From assembly GCA_023078555.1 (NCBI GenBank), contig CM041202.1:2476022-2540021 (forward strand): a stretch of 64,000 nt of DNA, given 5' to 3'. A model generated the notes under the pieces. That model had not been told where the DNA came from and did no database searches. It was given only the letters and a program-made list of their open reading frames with translations. A program made the translations under genes and the position numbers. The DNA comes from Ulva prolifera (taxonomy: Eukaryota; Chlorophyta; Ulvophyceae; Ulvales; Ulvaceae). Below, piece by piece: positions 34,965 through 48,505 of the stretch. The first letter of the stretch is position 1; each line of letters begins with the position of its first letter.

Positions 34965-37798
34965 GCCCCGCCTCAGCTAGATGTGGTTTCGGGCCAGGAA
35001 CATGACCCGACGATGCAGGGCGGGCCGCCCTGGCGACAGGAATATATGTAATCAATATATGTAGAAATGGTGATGGGTGCCATCGCTGAACATGCATACA
35101 GGAAAGTGAACGATGAAGGGCGCCATGTGCAGGGCTCTCCACCTTGTAGGCGCCCAGGAAATTTTTCAGCATGGCACTTTACTCCCGTCTCATTAGAGTC
35201 AGCTGCCTCGATGGGTGCAGGCGCACATGCACTGTGTGGCGTCACGGTGAAAGCGTGAGTGGCTTGAGCGGTGTATGGTGACCCTAAAACGAATACTTCT
35301 CACCACTTTGCGTACACAGAACTGGAGACAGAATAGGTCGCTGTACCTGACTCGATTCCCGAATATGGCCCGGCGCTGCCGAGTTAGCCGAAGGGGCAAT
35401 CCATGTTGTGTTGTCACACCACGCCACCCTCGCTAGCGAGGGGGCACCACGATCGTCGATGCGGCAACTGGAAAACGCTTAAGAAACCTTGTCAGTCAGG
35501 TAGCTGGAACCTGACACTCATATATTGGTAGCTAGCGTTGCGTTCGCAGCCGCAGATCGATTCAAAGCTATTGTGGCGATGGAGACTTGTGATCGTCACG
35601 TTGCTCGACAACCCGACGCACCTTCCCTCAACAACGTCAATACATACATCTCGCTGGTATCTTGACAATAAGGTAGACAGGATGCACATTCGAGCCAGTT
35701 GGCTCGCTTGACCTCACAACAACGCAAGTCCAGTTTGACCGTCACAGGCTGGTGCGGAAAGCCCTGCGTAGGAGCACGACTGTGCTGTTAAGATTGTGAA
35801 GGACAATAAACCGGCCATTGTGACGAATGTGAACCCCCGTCAATGCATCTGATGCTTGCGTCCACAACTGGTCAATGCAGTACGCGTAGCATTCTTGCCC
35901 ATTGACAGTAACTCAGCCGTGCAGCCAAATCAGCATTATTTGCCCCGACCAGCCTGGCTTTTTGCTCTGCTTGCTGTCCATCGACTGGCCTGGGTGTTGC
36001 ATAGATACGTGTGGCCGAACATGGTTTCCTGACCGACTGCCTACCTGTGCTCACTGATGTACAGTCTACAGTCTGCTCGTTGCTCCTTAGCGAGCACGTA
36101 CCACACAACGGCGTTGTTGAATGACGAAGGCACACAGCAACAGCACCCTGTCATGGCTCAAGAGTCCAACGAAAACCAGCAACATATGGACTCATCGCAT
36201 TCCTCGTGTTTGAGACATCTCGCACGTCTGCCTCGAAGAGGCAGGTACACCGACGCAGTGATTGTTGGAAGCGCCATGGTATATGCACGCATTTCAGCCG
36301 CAAAGGCAATGCCAGCTCTCCACAGGTCCTTGCACACTTTAACGAGTTGCGACAGAGTGAACACATACAACCGAAGCGTCGCAACGGGCTCCAGATGCCA
36401 TCAGCAGACCTCGATCCTTTGTAGCATCTCGGCCTATGTGTTGTATCTGGTGTCTGTGCCAGATATTCTGCATGAAAGCATGCTGAGGAAGCACCATCAC
36501 GAGATCGCCACAAGCACTACCTTCCACCTCACAATTTGAATCAATGACTCTCGATTTCACAATGGATATGTACTCAAACATACATATATACCTGTCATGC
36601 AACACTTTCCATCATATTCCGGCAGATCAGCCCGGCCACAATCAACGGGATATGTTATGCCCAACGCACGAACAGACCTCCTTCGGCCAATGATTCATGA
36701 ATGCATCAGGAACCTTTCCGACAGCCCCCAGGGCGAGGGGATAGACGTGATAAGCAGCCTGTGTGCAGTTCAGAAGTCCAGGACCTCTGCTGCAGCTGCA
36801 GGCCCCGCGCCAGATGTGGAGCTTGCGCAGCTTCAGCACGTGCTGTGCGACGGCCGCCCTGCTGCCATCTGCAGCGACAGCAGCCCGCCTGGACCTGTGG
36901 CCCACAAGCACCGGCCCAGCGGGTGGCCTGAATGAGAGCCGGACGTATACGGCCGGAGAGGAGCGCCTCGGGTGCGGCCCTGATCGCCGCCTCCACACTG
37001 TGGGCCATGACTGAGCTTCTCCATCCCGGCAAGATCCCCAGGATCCCGATCAAAAAGGCACATTCTGGGCAAGTTCCGGTGAGAGACAACGCATTTGGAC
37101 CATCATGTCAGATTTCCTTGAGTCAAAATGTTGACGAGTGCTCCTAGTCATCCCGGTGAATGCCGCACACTGTCACCGGGGCACTCCTTGGGGAAGAGGT
37201 GACCTGTAGAAGCCTGGACGTGGCCGTCAGGTGGCCACGGCTGGCGCCGCCATCGCCACCCTGCAGAGTCACCACATGCTCCTGACCCTCACCTCAGCCA
37301 GCTTCAGCACTGCAAGCGGCGAGCCGCGTTGCCTCTGGCTCTTGCGCTGTGGCACGGCCGCTGGCCATGTCACACCGTTCCACTCACCAGCGGCACTCGG
37401 GTGCAATCATGGCGCCCGAATATTCTCAGGATTGCAGTCGAGGCGCGAGCAGGCCAAAGCAACAACAAGGCGCAGAGGCTGCCTTTGGATGTCTGTTCCA
37501 ACAGTTTGGATTTCTGTTCTAACAGCAAAGGTAGCGTTGCCCAGGGCCTCAGGCGCAGGCTAGGCCAACGCAGTGCTACTATCACCTAGGCCAGAGCCGC
37601 ACGGCCAGCTTCGCTGCAGCCTAGGGCATGTACGCCCAAGCTAGGGCCATGCAGTGCTTCTATGGCCAGGGCCGAGACGATTGAAAATGCACGGCCACAT
37701 TACAGCCGCTATGCTACGGCCGCACTACATTTACCAACCTCAAGGGCGGGCCATGCTCGCTGGTGACAGCGGCCAGGATGATTCGGTCAACGCTGCAG
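34965..37798. other. RRP42 downstream region and possible 5' exons of the next gene
   Basis: TGTAA at 35047-35051, 83 bases after the RRP42 stop, is its likely poly(A) signal. Nothing recognisable follows to about 36600. Around 36950-37080 a candidate exon ends in a strong donor (gttccg|gtgaga); in the frame that fits the next exon it reads ...KRHILGKFR. Its start could not be fixed because a TGA lies shortly upstream in that frame. Confidence 0.35.
35047..35051 (+). terminator. TGTAA poly(A) signal of RRP42
   Basis: TGTAA lies 83 bases after the TAG stop. Confidence 0.6.
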
Positions 37799-38714
37799 GT
37801 GGGATCTTCCGTCCTATGGGATGATCAAGGTGGTCAGCGGAGCTGCAGATGGGTACTACATCACATCTGTGCCTGAGGGCCGCGACGAGGGCAGCGCTTT
37901 CATCCGCGCGGACGAGGACCGCCAGATTTCGTCCGTGTATGAGTTCTACTACAGGACAGATATCGATGCGTACGTGCTGCTGGGTGTGAGCTTCAAGTCT
38001 GGCCCCGGCACTGATGATGGCTGGGGCGAACGAATGTGCGGCGCGCACGCGACATCGCTGCTCTGTCTCCGGTCTTTTGTGTGTGCGTGCTTGGTGTGCT
38101 GGCCATGGTGAACCGTGGTGCTGTGCTTCGGACCTGCCTGTGCATGAACAAACTTGCATGAGCTCGGACCGGTGCATGGCAGATCACCTGCGGCAATCCA
38201 GTGATATGGCGGCTATACCACTGGATCCTTGCACGCCGCGATGCATGCATGCATGCATACATACACATGCGTGAGTGGATTTGCGTGTGAATTCCTGGCA
38301 ACAGCTCGCTGCCCGGCCTCTGTCCTTTGTAACTACATACACGTGCTCACCAGCTTCATGCCCGGCCGGCCTCTGTCATTTGTAACCACATGTGCATGCT
38401 CACAACGCCGACCTGGGTGCAGGGCCCTCTCCGTACACGGGACCTTGCCAGCGGACACCCTTCCCAACGGCGAGACACGGGTGATTGTGCACAAGTTCAT
38501 GAGCATCCTCTGGACGTGGAGGTTCACAGGGCACGAAGACGGCGGCTTCGTGATGCAGGTCGTTCCGCACTTCGGGGGCGGAGAGGCGCGGCCACAGGCC
38601 GGCTGCTTCCTTGCCATCCCAGAGGACCTGCCGGAACGAGATGGGCAGTCGAGGTTTGTGTCTGTCGTGAAAGACGTGGCCAAAGCCGCCCGCGTCCAGA
38701 TTGAGGTGCCGTGA
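37799..38714 (+). CDS. Unrecognised protein, last two exons (5' part missing)
   Basis: Exon 37799-37983 begins after ctgcag with WDLPSYGMIKVVSGAADGYY and ends YYRTDIDAYVLL. Exon 38452-38714, after ttgccag, reads ADTLPNGETRVIVHKFMSIL, then WTWRFTGHEDGGFVMQVVPHFGGG, and ends VVKDVAKAARVQIEVP. Phases agree (2 in, 1 between). Together they give about 149 residues, soluble, rich in beta-prone aromatic stretches. I do not recognise the family. The 5' exons should lie between about 36600 and 37080 but could not be defined. The regular codon use and exact phase match argue that it is a real gene. Confidence 0.5.
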
Positions 38715-41140
38715 GGCGGGTGCGGGGTTGATAACGTCCCAAGAGGATATGGCCACGATAGAATTAGGTTTACTTCAGGCGCCCTTCGGCCGCAGGCAAC
38801 TCCTGGTGTGGCACACGCGTAGCTACAGCCAATGCGTCAGCGTGTTGGCCATGCATTGAACAGCAAGCTGCGCAACGACGCTGTGGCTCGATCTGCTCCG
38901 CTGGCAGTCATCGATTCCGCACAGTGTGGGGTGGTTCGCACCTAAGGAGCAACAAAGCAACCAAGAGGATGAGGATATCCCAGAGCTGTCTAGCAAGGGC
39001 ATCTGGATGGCAGATTCGCAAGCTGGCATCAATTGGAAGCTCTGCCTGGACATGAGTGTTTGGTATATATGGTATTGCAGATGGCGGTAAGCTCATTAAG
39101 GCCAACTGTGCGGTGGAGGTCACTGAGACTTTCTAGTTTCAATCTAGTTTCAATCCCTGCACCATGTGGACATGTGCTTCTTGTGTTCAAAGCTTGGGCT
39201 GTGTTCAACAATGGTTCACAAATGGCTCCAGTCACGAGTACATGTGAGGGGCTGGCGCAGGGCCACTGTGGCAAGGCCTCGTGGATGTTGGCCCTTGATT
39301 GACTGCATCTGACATCAGGCCGTGTCTGATATTGCAAGCCAGTGGGCTGTTAGCACATCAAGAGATGCTGAATTCAATGCAATTAATTGCGATGGCTGAG
39401 ACAGTAACATACTGTATAATCATCATCTGTCCTCTGAATCATCACGAACTTCAACCTCATAGCAAAGTGTCCACAAACTACGAATTAGCTGCTGCAATAC
39501 ATGTGCTGTGTGTAAGGTAAAGTCAAGTTAATGCTGAATCTGGTGTGTGCATGTGCGTGCGTACTGCAAAGGCATGCCTGAAAACGGTTGTACTGGCGGC
39601 AATGCTGCTGTGAACAGCTCCTCCGAAGTTTGTTGATGCATCATGAGTTGACCACGGTCAGGTGCAGCTAGGTTTCACCTCGAGGATTGTGTATATTCAG
39701 CAGCTCCAGCGAACCGCATGTCCTCTTCCAAATGTTGCCCAAGCAGGACAACAGCGATGTATACTTGAGGCTTCAGTGCACATAGGGACAAGGCTACAAT
39801 ATGGCACGGTGGCTGGCGAGTGCTGACATGAAGTTGTTGGATTTGGCCACTTGTGCTATTGCTGCACCACTATGTCTCGATTGGCACGACTGACTGCTCC
39901 CTAGCCTGGTGTGTCTGCGGAAGCAATCAGTCTGTGAGATTTTGATTGCCAGCCTGTACCACAAACCTTTGCTGGTGCACGAACTCACGGATCTGAAGGC
40001 AACTCTTTCTAACGGCTCATGTCCACCAGTCATGCACCCCAGGCGATGAGTTTGTGGAACAGCATGCTTCAAGGAAGCACTTTGCATATGTTTGTTGGAA
40101 ACCAGAAGACAGAGACTTGTAATCACGGCAAAGCTGTGACATGTGGTAAGTTTGGCCCACCACATTGCCTGGCCTTCCGGTCCTGGTGGCCACACATGTG
40201 TACACTGCCACACTATGCATTCCTTTCGTTACAACTGTGAACTGTCATCACCATTTTACATGCAATCAAGCATGTAATGAGTGCCAAATCACAGACAAAG
40301 CTCTCATGCATCATAGAGCAGCACATCCACCTCAGAGACACGGCTCCATTCTCAGAACAGTGGCATCACTACACATCTCACATGCATCTGTCCTGGAATC
40401 AGAACGCATGTGTAGCAGATTGTGACAGGCTTGGCCAATCATACATACAAATGATCGTTTGGCGCCGATATCTGCATTTTCCAATGCATCAAGCCACCGT
40501 GTGCCAAGATCAGGCACCATGCCACACGCTCACGACTCCGAACTGGGTGCATGGTGCATGTCAGACACACTTCACAGATGTGGTCTCTGCCAAGATCTCT
40601 CACGCATTCGCCTTGTTCAAGGAAAGTGGATCACAGCTGATCGACAGCACCATTGTTCACATACAAATGACATTCACCACCGACTCTCGCGTGCAGCTCA
40701 TGCAGAGCGTCAGACCACACACACTCCTTGCCGCTTCACAGAGTTGACATCGCAGCCCTCACCCGGAGGCTGTCACAAGTGGCCACGGCACAGAGGCCGG
40801 ACGAATGCAGGTGCTCCCGCCGCGACGCAGCCGATCACACTGTCAGCAAGACACCTCCGGCTCCACCACATGCCGCCACTGCGGCCTGCGCCATGCGTGC
40901 TGCGGATGAGCCGCCTGCCGGATGACCCATCTGCCCGACACATACACAGCACATGACTACGCAGCATAGCACCATGGGAACGCACGCACTGCCCTCCTCC
41001 CAATGCAAAAATGCTGCTCCCGCAGCTCAAGACTAAGAAAAAAAACCCCACATCTGCGTGCACCACGCAGCTAACTGCGGCGGCAACGGGCCTCGAGCGA
41101 AGCACACAGGCATCACGCCTCTGCCCTTGTGACACGGCCA
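38715..41140. other. Convergent spacer, no gene seen
   Basis: 2.4 kb between two 3' ends. AT-richer than its surroundings, with many short catgca words. No exon with conserved protein sequence was recognised on either strand. Confidence 0.4.
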
Positions 41141-44100
41141 TCACGCAGCGTCCACGAGGCGCTTGCACGCGGCGAGCAGTGCGGCGAGCAAGTACGCAAT
41201 CGCCGCGGGCGTGCCCGCGTCGTCGACCTCCCGCTGCCACACGCGGCGCTCGCGGCCGTCCCACCACGGCCTGTCCGCGCGGCGGGCGCCGGCGTACTCC
41301 TCGGTCGCGTGGTCGGCGCCGGCCGCGATGATCGTGAGGTCGCGCTGTGACGGCATCGCGCCGCGATCGGCGAGCGCGGCGGCGCACGCGGCCATCGTCG
41401 CCTCGAGCTCCTGCAGCTCCGCCTCCTCCTCCTGCAGCCGTGGCCGATCGTGGGATAGAATCACTGCGGTGCACGACTGTAGCTTGTGGGTTGTGGGTTG
41501 TTTCAGTGGCGCTAGGGGCTGCCCACGTCGGCCCACAGCAGTGATCAACACTTGTTGGTTTTGCAGCTTATGGCTTTCAAGCACCACAGGGACCATTGCA
41601 GCAACGCAGGTGCCGCTGTGCATGCAGGGGCGGCTTATGAGTACTGAGCTCTGGCAGCGGTGAAGCGATCCTCAAACACAACGCTGCTGACACCAGACAT
41701 CTGGCTCTCCGATAGTCCATGTGCTTACAGGCCTCTAACAGCACGCAGATCACGGCAACTGGGCCATCAGGCAGCACACTCAAGAACACGGTTGCATCAG
41801 GTTGCAGAAACAAAGCATGGCAGTGAACGGGCACAGAAGGTTTTCAGCTGGCTGACAACACCTGTTACAGAGGTCACACCTCATCTTCTTCTGCATCATC
41901 TTCGCCATCGTCTTCCTCCTCCTCCTCCTCAACCTCGTCAGCATCAGCCATCTCCTCGTCCCCGTCCGCCGCGTCCTCCTCATCGCTGCTGCTGCTCACG
42001 AGCAGCTTGTGGGACTGCTGCTGCCGGCAGACCTCCCGGATGACAGTGTCCAGCTGCCGTAGCCCCGCCCGGAGCGTGGCCATCTCACTGCCGACAGTGG
42101 CCTGACGTAGCATCGTTCCACACGCCTCCTTGATGTCGCTGCAGATTGTTTGGAGCGCCTTGGCGGACGCTTTGCTCACGACATCCTCCCTCGCCACAAG
42201 TGCCTGAAATCCACACCGATTGTACTGTCATGGTCTGCCATACCCACACATGGACGGGGCTACAAAGTCCTAGAGACAGCCAACTCTGGGCGCGGCCCAG
42301 GAGGCCATAAGACACGTGGATGCGAGTTCACCACGGCAACGTATGCCCTTGGTTCTGTTGATACTCGCATGCGTGCTTGACCTTCACCGTAATTCATCTG
42401 GACGGGACTGGGCCCAAGCCTTGCATGGGGTTTGACCATGTTGAGGACAGCGTGTAACAATGAGTGAACAATGTCACCAGCACAAAGTTGGGGAGCATGG
42501 TTGAAAATATCAAGAACGACAGCTGACTTTGCGTTCTGGTTTTGAGCAGGTGCAATCTCCCGGATTGAAGCTTAGACCATTCAGTTCGCCGAGACTGATA
42601 TGCCAAGTGATCAGCATAATGGCTGACAGTCAGCCAAGGCAGCTTGGGCCAGAGACACCACACTCTGTGACCCACTCATGGGCGTTTCTAAGATGACTTA
42701 TAGCAATCCCTGTTTCCGTGTGCACAAGGAGGCATGCAAGCACACCTTCACAGCCGCTTGCACGCGATCAGAGATGGTCTTGAGCGCTGCAGCCTCCATG
42801 GCGAATGGTGCAAAAGCCGCGGAGTGCGCATGCATGCGGGCACCGGAGCCGGCAGTTGCGACCTGACCAGCATTGGCTGCTGTAGCCTCCCGCGCCTGCC
42901 TCTTCGGCATCACCCGCACAGGCTGCTCCTGCAAACAGCCGCCCCCTGAGCATCAAAGCACCACACAGCGCTCAGGGCCGACGCACACATGAACACAGCA
43001 GCTGACGTTGCACCGCAAGGGTGATCCTTGTCTGAGAGCACAGGCTTGCGAGAGAACAGGAAATGCGCCACGGAGCAAGCGTGGTCATGACCAGAACGTC
43101 AGATGCAGCGTTTACAGGCTGCAGCAACGCCGCAGATAAGCCAAGCCACAGCAAGCTCGCGTTCCCCACACATTCAAAGCTTCTGAAGTCAGACGTTGTC
43201 AATGGCACCCGCAGAGTTGTGGATACTACCATAATATTCAGGCTGTGAATGCTTGCACTCAACTCTATGTCAAGCCATGCATGGGGCCACCAATTTAGTC
43301 TCGCAGGCATCGGGCACAAGCGGTCGTAGATGCAGCAGCGCACCCCTCTGGCTGCCGCCTTGGCTGCGGCATTGCGGCGGGCCAGGGAGGGCAGCGTCGC
43401 CTGCAGGGCGGCATTGAGTGCGCACTCACGTATGCCGCGGGTGTCCAGGGAGGCGCAGTACTGCTCTACATCCTCTTGCATGTCCAGCACGGCTATGGCG
43501 CCGGCGGCGTCCGCGGACACGACCACGTTCTTTTCGCCTGCCACACGGTGCCACACAGGTAGCCACTGGCGGTCATGGCCCGCTATCGCACCCCTGCAGA
43601 TCGCCCGCCACGTCATCAATCCCGCGGCCACACATAAACAGCAGTGCTGTGACACACACATTAGGTGCAATGGTGGGACTGGTCCGGTGAAATCTCCGCC
43701 ACAGTGCAAGCATGAGGTGCATGAAAATGAATACTGAGCGGTGGCTCCACACACCTAGTGCCGTTCCGCCGCATGACCTGCTCCAGCTTTGACTCTAGCC
43801 GGCTGACAGCATCCTCACATGCAGCCTTAGCTTTCGTCACACGGGTTGCCATCGCCTTCTCGGCAGCGTCCATCTGTCTCCGCCGCGCTGATGGGGCGGC
43901 CGCGCCTGGACCCTTGCTACCTTTTGCCTCACCGTTTTTGGCGGCCCCGCTGCTGGCGACACGGTCACTGCCGCCTTTCTCTTTATCTTTGCTGTCTGCG
44001 GCAGAGGCGTCCTTTGCACCGTTTGCTGCAGGCGCCGCCAGCTCCTCTCGGTGCTGCTTCTTCAGCTCGCGCTCCTCCTCCTGGAGCTCACGGAGCTTGC

Positions 44101-47100
44101 GCCGCTCCTCAGCACAGGCAGTGCGTGTGTCTTTGTTGATCTGCATGCCGCACTCACTCCGCTGCCGATCTGGATCGGGAGGGTGTCACGCCCCTGGGCC
44201 TAAGCGATCCATGACCAGTCTAATGCTTCAAGCAGCTTCAGTTTGCGTTGCGCGGCATGCACACAGTTACCCGCATTTCTCGACACTTTGAGCTGTGCAG
44301 TGCAATGTTGCAGCCGCGCATCACCTGGTCCACGCGCTCAGCTCGCTCCTGCAGCTCGCCCCGCATGACCTCTGTGTCCAGGACCTCGTCGCACACGGCT
44401 GCCAGGAACGCGAGCTTGTGCCGCGGCGGCAGGCCGTCAAAGCCGAGGGAGGACATGGCAAACGCGGCCTGTGCTGCCTCCAGGGGCGCCAGCGGCGGCT
44501 CCGCCTGCGCTACACGCGTCAGTATGTACCGGCGGAGGACCTCCGGCCACGTGCCGGGCGCGAGCGCCGCGCTCCAGCGCTTGTCCTGCCGGGAGGGGCT
44601 GCCGTTGTCCATTAGGTCTTTCACAATCACCTGTGCACACGGTCTCGGGTCCGCGAATGAATAATGTATTTAGCACTGCGCTATTGTCGGCGGACGTGGC
44701 TTGATCAAATCAACAAAGTCCATGAATCTAGACTCATGTGTTCGCACCGCCTGTGTGAACTGAGGACCGCTACGCGGTCACATTCAGTGTACACACTTCG
44801 TGGCAGTGCGTGGCTTGGACGGCCCAGTCAGTCCCTGATGTCAGAGCTGTCAATGTGCCTGTGGATAAGGCTATTTCATCATGTATAAATGCAAAATCAG
44901 AGTGCTGCGGAGCGCATTAAGCGCTCACAAAGCTGTGTCTGTGTCTGGAGGCTCTACTTCTGCAGCCATACTGTTGCAGCTGCATCAGCGCAGCTGCCCA
45001 GCGCTGGCGACAATGTCTGCGTGGCCGTAGGGCAACAGGTGGGGCCCAGGGGCATGCTGTACATTTGGCACGCACTCTGTGAGCTCACAAGGGCCGGCAT
45101 CGCACCGTGGTGAGCTGAAAGAGCGCCTGCCGTAGCATCGCGGTGCTCGCCGCCTCGGGGTCGCCGGCGAGGGCCTCGCGGAGCTCCGGCAGCGACAGCC
45201 GCAGCAGCTCCAGCGGCTTCTGGAAGCTGTTCAGGAAGTCCGCGACGTACAGCGTCAGAAGCTCGTCCTCCGAGTCGCGCGCCGGCAGCGGCTCCACCGG
45301 CAGCCGCACCACGGCCGCATGGTCCTCTCCGGCCTTCTTCAGTGTCTGCATGCATGCAGGCAGTATGCGTTTGAGGTTCCGACGTCGATAGTGGCGCTGG
45401 CTTGTTTTGCATTGGGTGCATGCCGTACGGGGCGCTGCAGGGGTGGCAAGTCTCTACGAAAACATCTGTGGGATCACATGCACACCTGCGCACAGTTTCC
45501 TGCATATGACCTAGTCACCGCACCATGTTGGCACATGCGGCGGGGCTGCAGATAGGCGCAGTGAGGGGGGCATGCATATGCACACAGCCTACAAGCCACA
45601 TGCACACGCAAGGATGTAGGCGAAACTGTGGAGTGCCAGCTGAATATTCCCCCCCCCCCCCCCCCCCCCCCCCCCCCGCCAATTCAACATGAGATCAAAT
45701 AGCTGATCAAGTGGGCTGAGCAGATCAAGTGGGCATCTTTGGCTGCAGCTCATGCAGCACCGCATGGTGGCATTCATGGCCAGTGGCAGAGACAGCACAC
45801 CGCCAGGAGAGCCTGGTCATCAATGGGCTGCTGCTCTGCAGCCTTCAACTCCAGCCGGAGCTTCTCTGCCGCAGTCAGCGGCTGCGCCTGCGCTTCCCCA
45901 TCCTTGGCTTCCGGGCGCTCGGTCTTGCGCTGCTCTCCACGTGCGGCCTTGGCCACGACACGGAGCGCCAGGGCATCCCGGCGCTGTGCTTGTTTCTGTA
46001 CGGCCTTGGTGGCAGCAGCCTCAACACGTACGAAGTCACTGACCGCAGCGACTGCAAGTGCAGCACGCGAATTGCCTCTTGGCTTGCACATTGCGATCCA
46101 TGGACAAGCAACTTAGAATAGAAGCAGAGACGAAGCACGAGGCCGCACCCTTGCGGAACTCTGCTAGGCCTCCACCCTGGAGTGCTGCAAGGTGACGCTG
46201 GGCGCCCTTCAGTGCAGCCTCCTGCCTGGCCAATGCCTTGGTAGCCACAGCCACGTCCTTGTTGCTGCTCGAGCCTTGTTTCTTCTTCACTGCGGCCGCC
46301 TTCTTCTGCACCTGCATGCACGTGCGCAATAGTGCATCCTGCCGCCCACAGGTTGACCGCATGAGAATGCCACAGCAGCTGCAAGCCCCAGCGGCGGGGC
46401 TGAGCTGGCTTGTGGAGGTGGGCAGCGCCTGCATCCAGGGGCCACACCGATTGGACGATCTTGCGAATCTCCTTTGCCCGTTGCCTTTTGAATGCCATGA
46501 GCGCCTTGCGATCGTCCGGACGGCCCATAAAGCTCTTGAGTGCAGGCGAAACTTCATTGAGGACCTCTTGAGGCAGGGTGTCGCACTTATCGATGAATGC
46601 AACATCGATGGTGGACGGATCAACGCTCAAGATGTCCAGGCCATCAGCATCTGTGCTGACTGCTGAGCCTGCGGGCTCTTCTGACGGCGCAGCAGGTGTA
46701 TTGGAGGCAGCCTCATCTAGAGTGACCTTGGCTGCTTCTACAATAGCTTGCAGACGTGTGATTTTGGCTGAAACATGTGCAATCGCTGCATCCAGGACTG
46801 CGCCAGGGTCAGCCTTTGGAGTATGATCACCGTTTTGCCCAGCTTTTGTTGCAGAGGCAGGCTTCGCTGACCCGGCAGAGGCTTTTGCCAAGGGTGTCGA
46901 CGTGTTGGCAGATGGATTTGTGCGATTGTTGGCTTGTTTCGATTGTGATCGTGGCTGTGCCCTTGCAACTGGGGTGCTGACTCTGGCCTGAGGCTTGTGC
47001 CGTGTGACTCTGGAGGGCGAGGTGGCTTTTGACTGCAGACCGTTGCGAGGTAATTTGAAGAAGGGAACATGAAGGGAGCATTGCTTGACGGCATGGCATG

Positions 47101-47625
47101 AAGCAATGAAAGCCGGCATATGCGCATGAAGCCATGAAAGCCGGCATATGCTCTGCACACAGTTCTTCGTGTTTCAGTGTGTGAGAGCACACCTCCGAAA
47201 AAGTTGCATCTCCCAAATCACGCTTCTGTCCTTTCTTCGGTGTTGTGTTCGGTGGCGCTCCATTATCCAATGCCGTTTGCTTAGCTAAGCGATATATGTT
47301 TTTGCCTACCTGAACACCTCTACCTTTTCGAAGCAGTTGTTAACTCCGAATGATGAAGCTACGCGCAAACGAAGACATGCTGTGAACACAATCTCACCTT
47401 TTCAAACTCTGTCCCATGCTGTAGAAGGGTCCTGAGAGTACCTTCGCCGTTCGGCGAATTTTCGCTGGCTACGTCGAAGTCTGAACACTCTCGGATCGCG
47501 AGCACAAGCTTTTCGATTGTTGCTCCATCCTGACCAAAAGCAGACAATGATTTGACACATGCATCATGAAGATCTGACTGCTTCTTGTCGCGCTGGGCCT
47601 GTTTGGTTGGTGAGGCTGAGGGCAT
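41141..47625 (-). CDS. DDT/WHIM-domain chromatin-remodelling protein with HARE-HTH-like N-terminus
   Basis: Twelve exons join in frame into 1105 aa: 47625-47398, 47279-47193, 47032-46448, 46311-46149, 46075-45801, 45345-45106, 44630-44325, 44140-43755, 43593-43344, 42928-42746, 42203-41880 and 41431-41141. Residues 18-75 (DLHDACVKSLSAFGQDGATI...) resemble a HARE-HTH. A Ser/Pro/Lys-rich linker and a basic coiled segment (300-446) follow. Residues about 470-520 (DELLTLYVADFLNSF, LLRLSLPELREAL) resemble a DDT domain, and 570-620 (WPEVLRRYILTR, LPPRHKLAFLAAVCDEVL) WHIM1. A long charged coil comes next. About 757-810 (GHDRQWLPVWHRV, LDTRGIRECALNAAL) resembles WHIM2. An acidic stretch precedes the C-terminus, whose RERRVWQREVDDAGTPAAIA resembles the WSD motif. 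Such proteins partner ISWI ATPases on nucleosomes; plant RLT proteins share this layout. The exon 4/5 junction is the weakest. Confidence 0.75.
44817..44890 (+). repeat. SINE 3'-end fragment, divergent
   Basis: gagctgtcaatgtgcctgtg followed by gataaggcta aligns with the SINE 3' region (ggagttgtcaatgtccaata, then ggatacggct). It lies in an intron of the DDT/WHIM gene. Confidence 0.45.
45649..45677. repeat. Poly-C tract in an intron of the DDT/WHIM gene
   Basis: An uninterrupted run of C residues of nearly 30 bases, similar to the G/C homopolymers near 7989, 62461 and 62670. Confidence 0.8.
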
Positions 47626-48505
47626 CTCCGAACGAGTAAGAGATTGGCGATTGGTATCTGCATGCGGCACCCAGAGCTTCTAGAATTCGTAGAGCAGTCA
47701 CATCAACAGGACCACCGCATGAAGGGTGCTCGCAGTCGCGCGCGACGGACGTCAGATCTTGAACAAGCAGGCGCTATAGACGGAGACACTGGTGACAAAC
47801 ACTGGAGGTTTATGACGCAAACACTTGATTTATAGAGATTTGTCAAGAATCTTTGGTGCACAGCTGGCCGTCAAGTCAATTGAGCCTGGGCAAGCAGGCA
47901 CGCGTACTGTCCCGCCCGACGCAAGAATGTAAACGTCTGTCCCCGGTTGCCTCTACCGATTGCTTGCCTTCGTTCAGCATGCCAGAGCATGTGTGTATTG
48001 GATGAACGTGCGACTGTGCTGATTGCTAAGTGAAGCGGCTTGCTTCAGTACACGGTCGAAACGGCAGAACAACCAGACTGAGCAGCATAATGGCGACACA
48101 AACAAGTCAAAGCAGCTGCATGGTGTGGGCGTACAGTAGGCGAGCTAAGGGCTGCGTAGATGCGGTAGATTTTTTGAAATGAATGCGTGCAGCGCACTTC
48201 TGGCTGCGAAGCTCGATGTAGGCCCCGCGGAGCCCGCTCATGCATGCCCAGACGGTGGAAGTATGGCACACTGAGTGCGGTCGATCGCGCAGAATGAGGT
48301 ATACGATGACAATTCCAACTGGCTTTGCGCACGCGTTGGGCAGCCATGTTGGCCTCCGTGGAGTACTCGAGACAACTGCAGATGCGCAGAGCTGAGCAAG
48401 ACTTGTCGATATGGCTCGACGACGTGCCAGTATCTCGGCGAATAAATGGCGTAAATTAAGTAAGTGGTGAATCTTTTCGCGGATAGAAGTGTCGATTTTG
48501 TGTCA
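47626..48505. promoter_or_regulatory. Divergent promoter region, DDT/WHIM gene and RNF121
   Basis: 880 bp between the two start codons, expected to hold both promoters. An in-frame extension of the DDT/WHIM start to a non-ATG codon near 47670 is possible but not favoured. No repeats are seen. Confidence 0.45.

Noticed and set aside
35340..35410. tRNA-like gccgagttagccgaagg on the plus strand
   Set aside because: It resembles a D arm, but no T arm or acceptor stem follows at the right distance.
41100..41140. Another terminal-motif repeat copy (cccttgtgacac)
   Set aside because: The similarity is limited to a few bases and the upstream consensus is missing.
45875..47158. Single 427-codon open frame on the minus strand
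   Set aside because: It runs through a GT donor at 46448 into non-conserved sequence. The multi-exon model keeps phase throughout.
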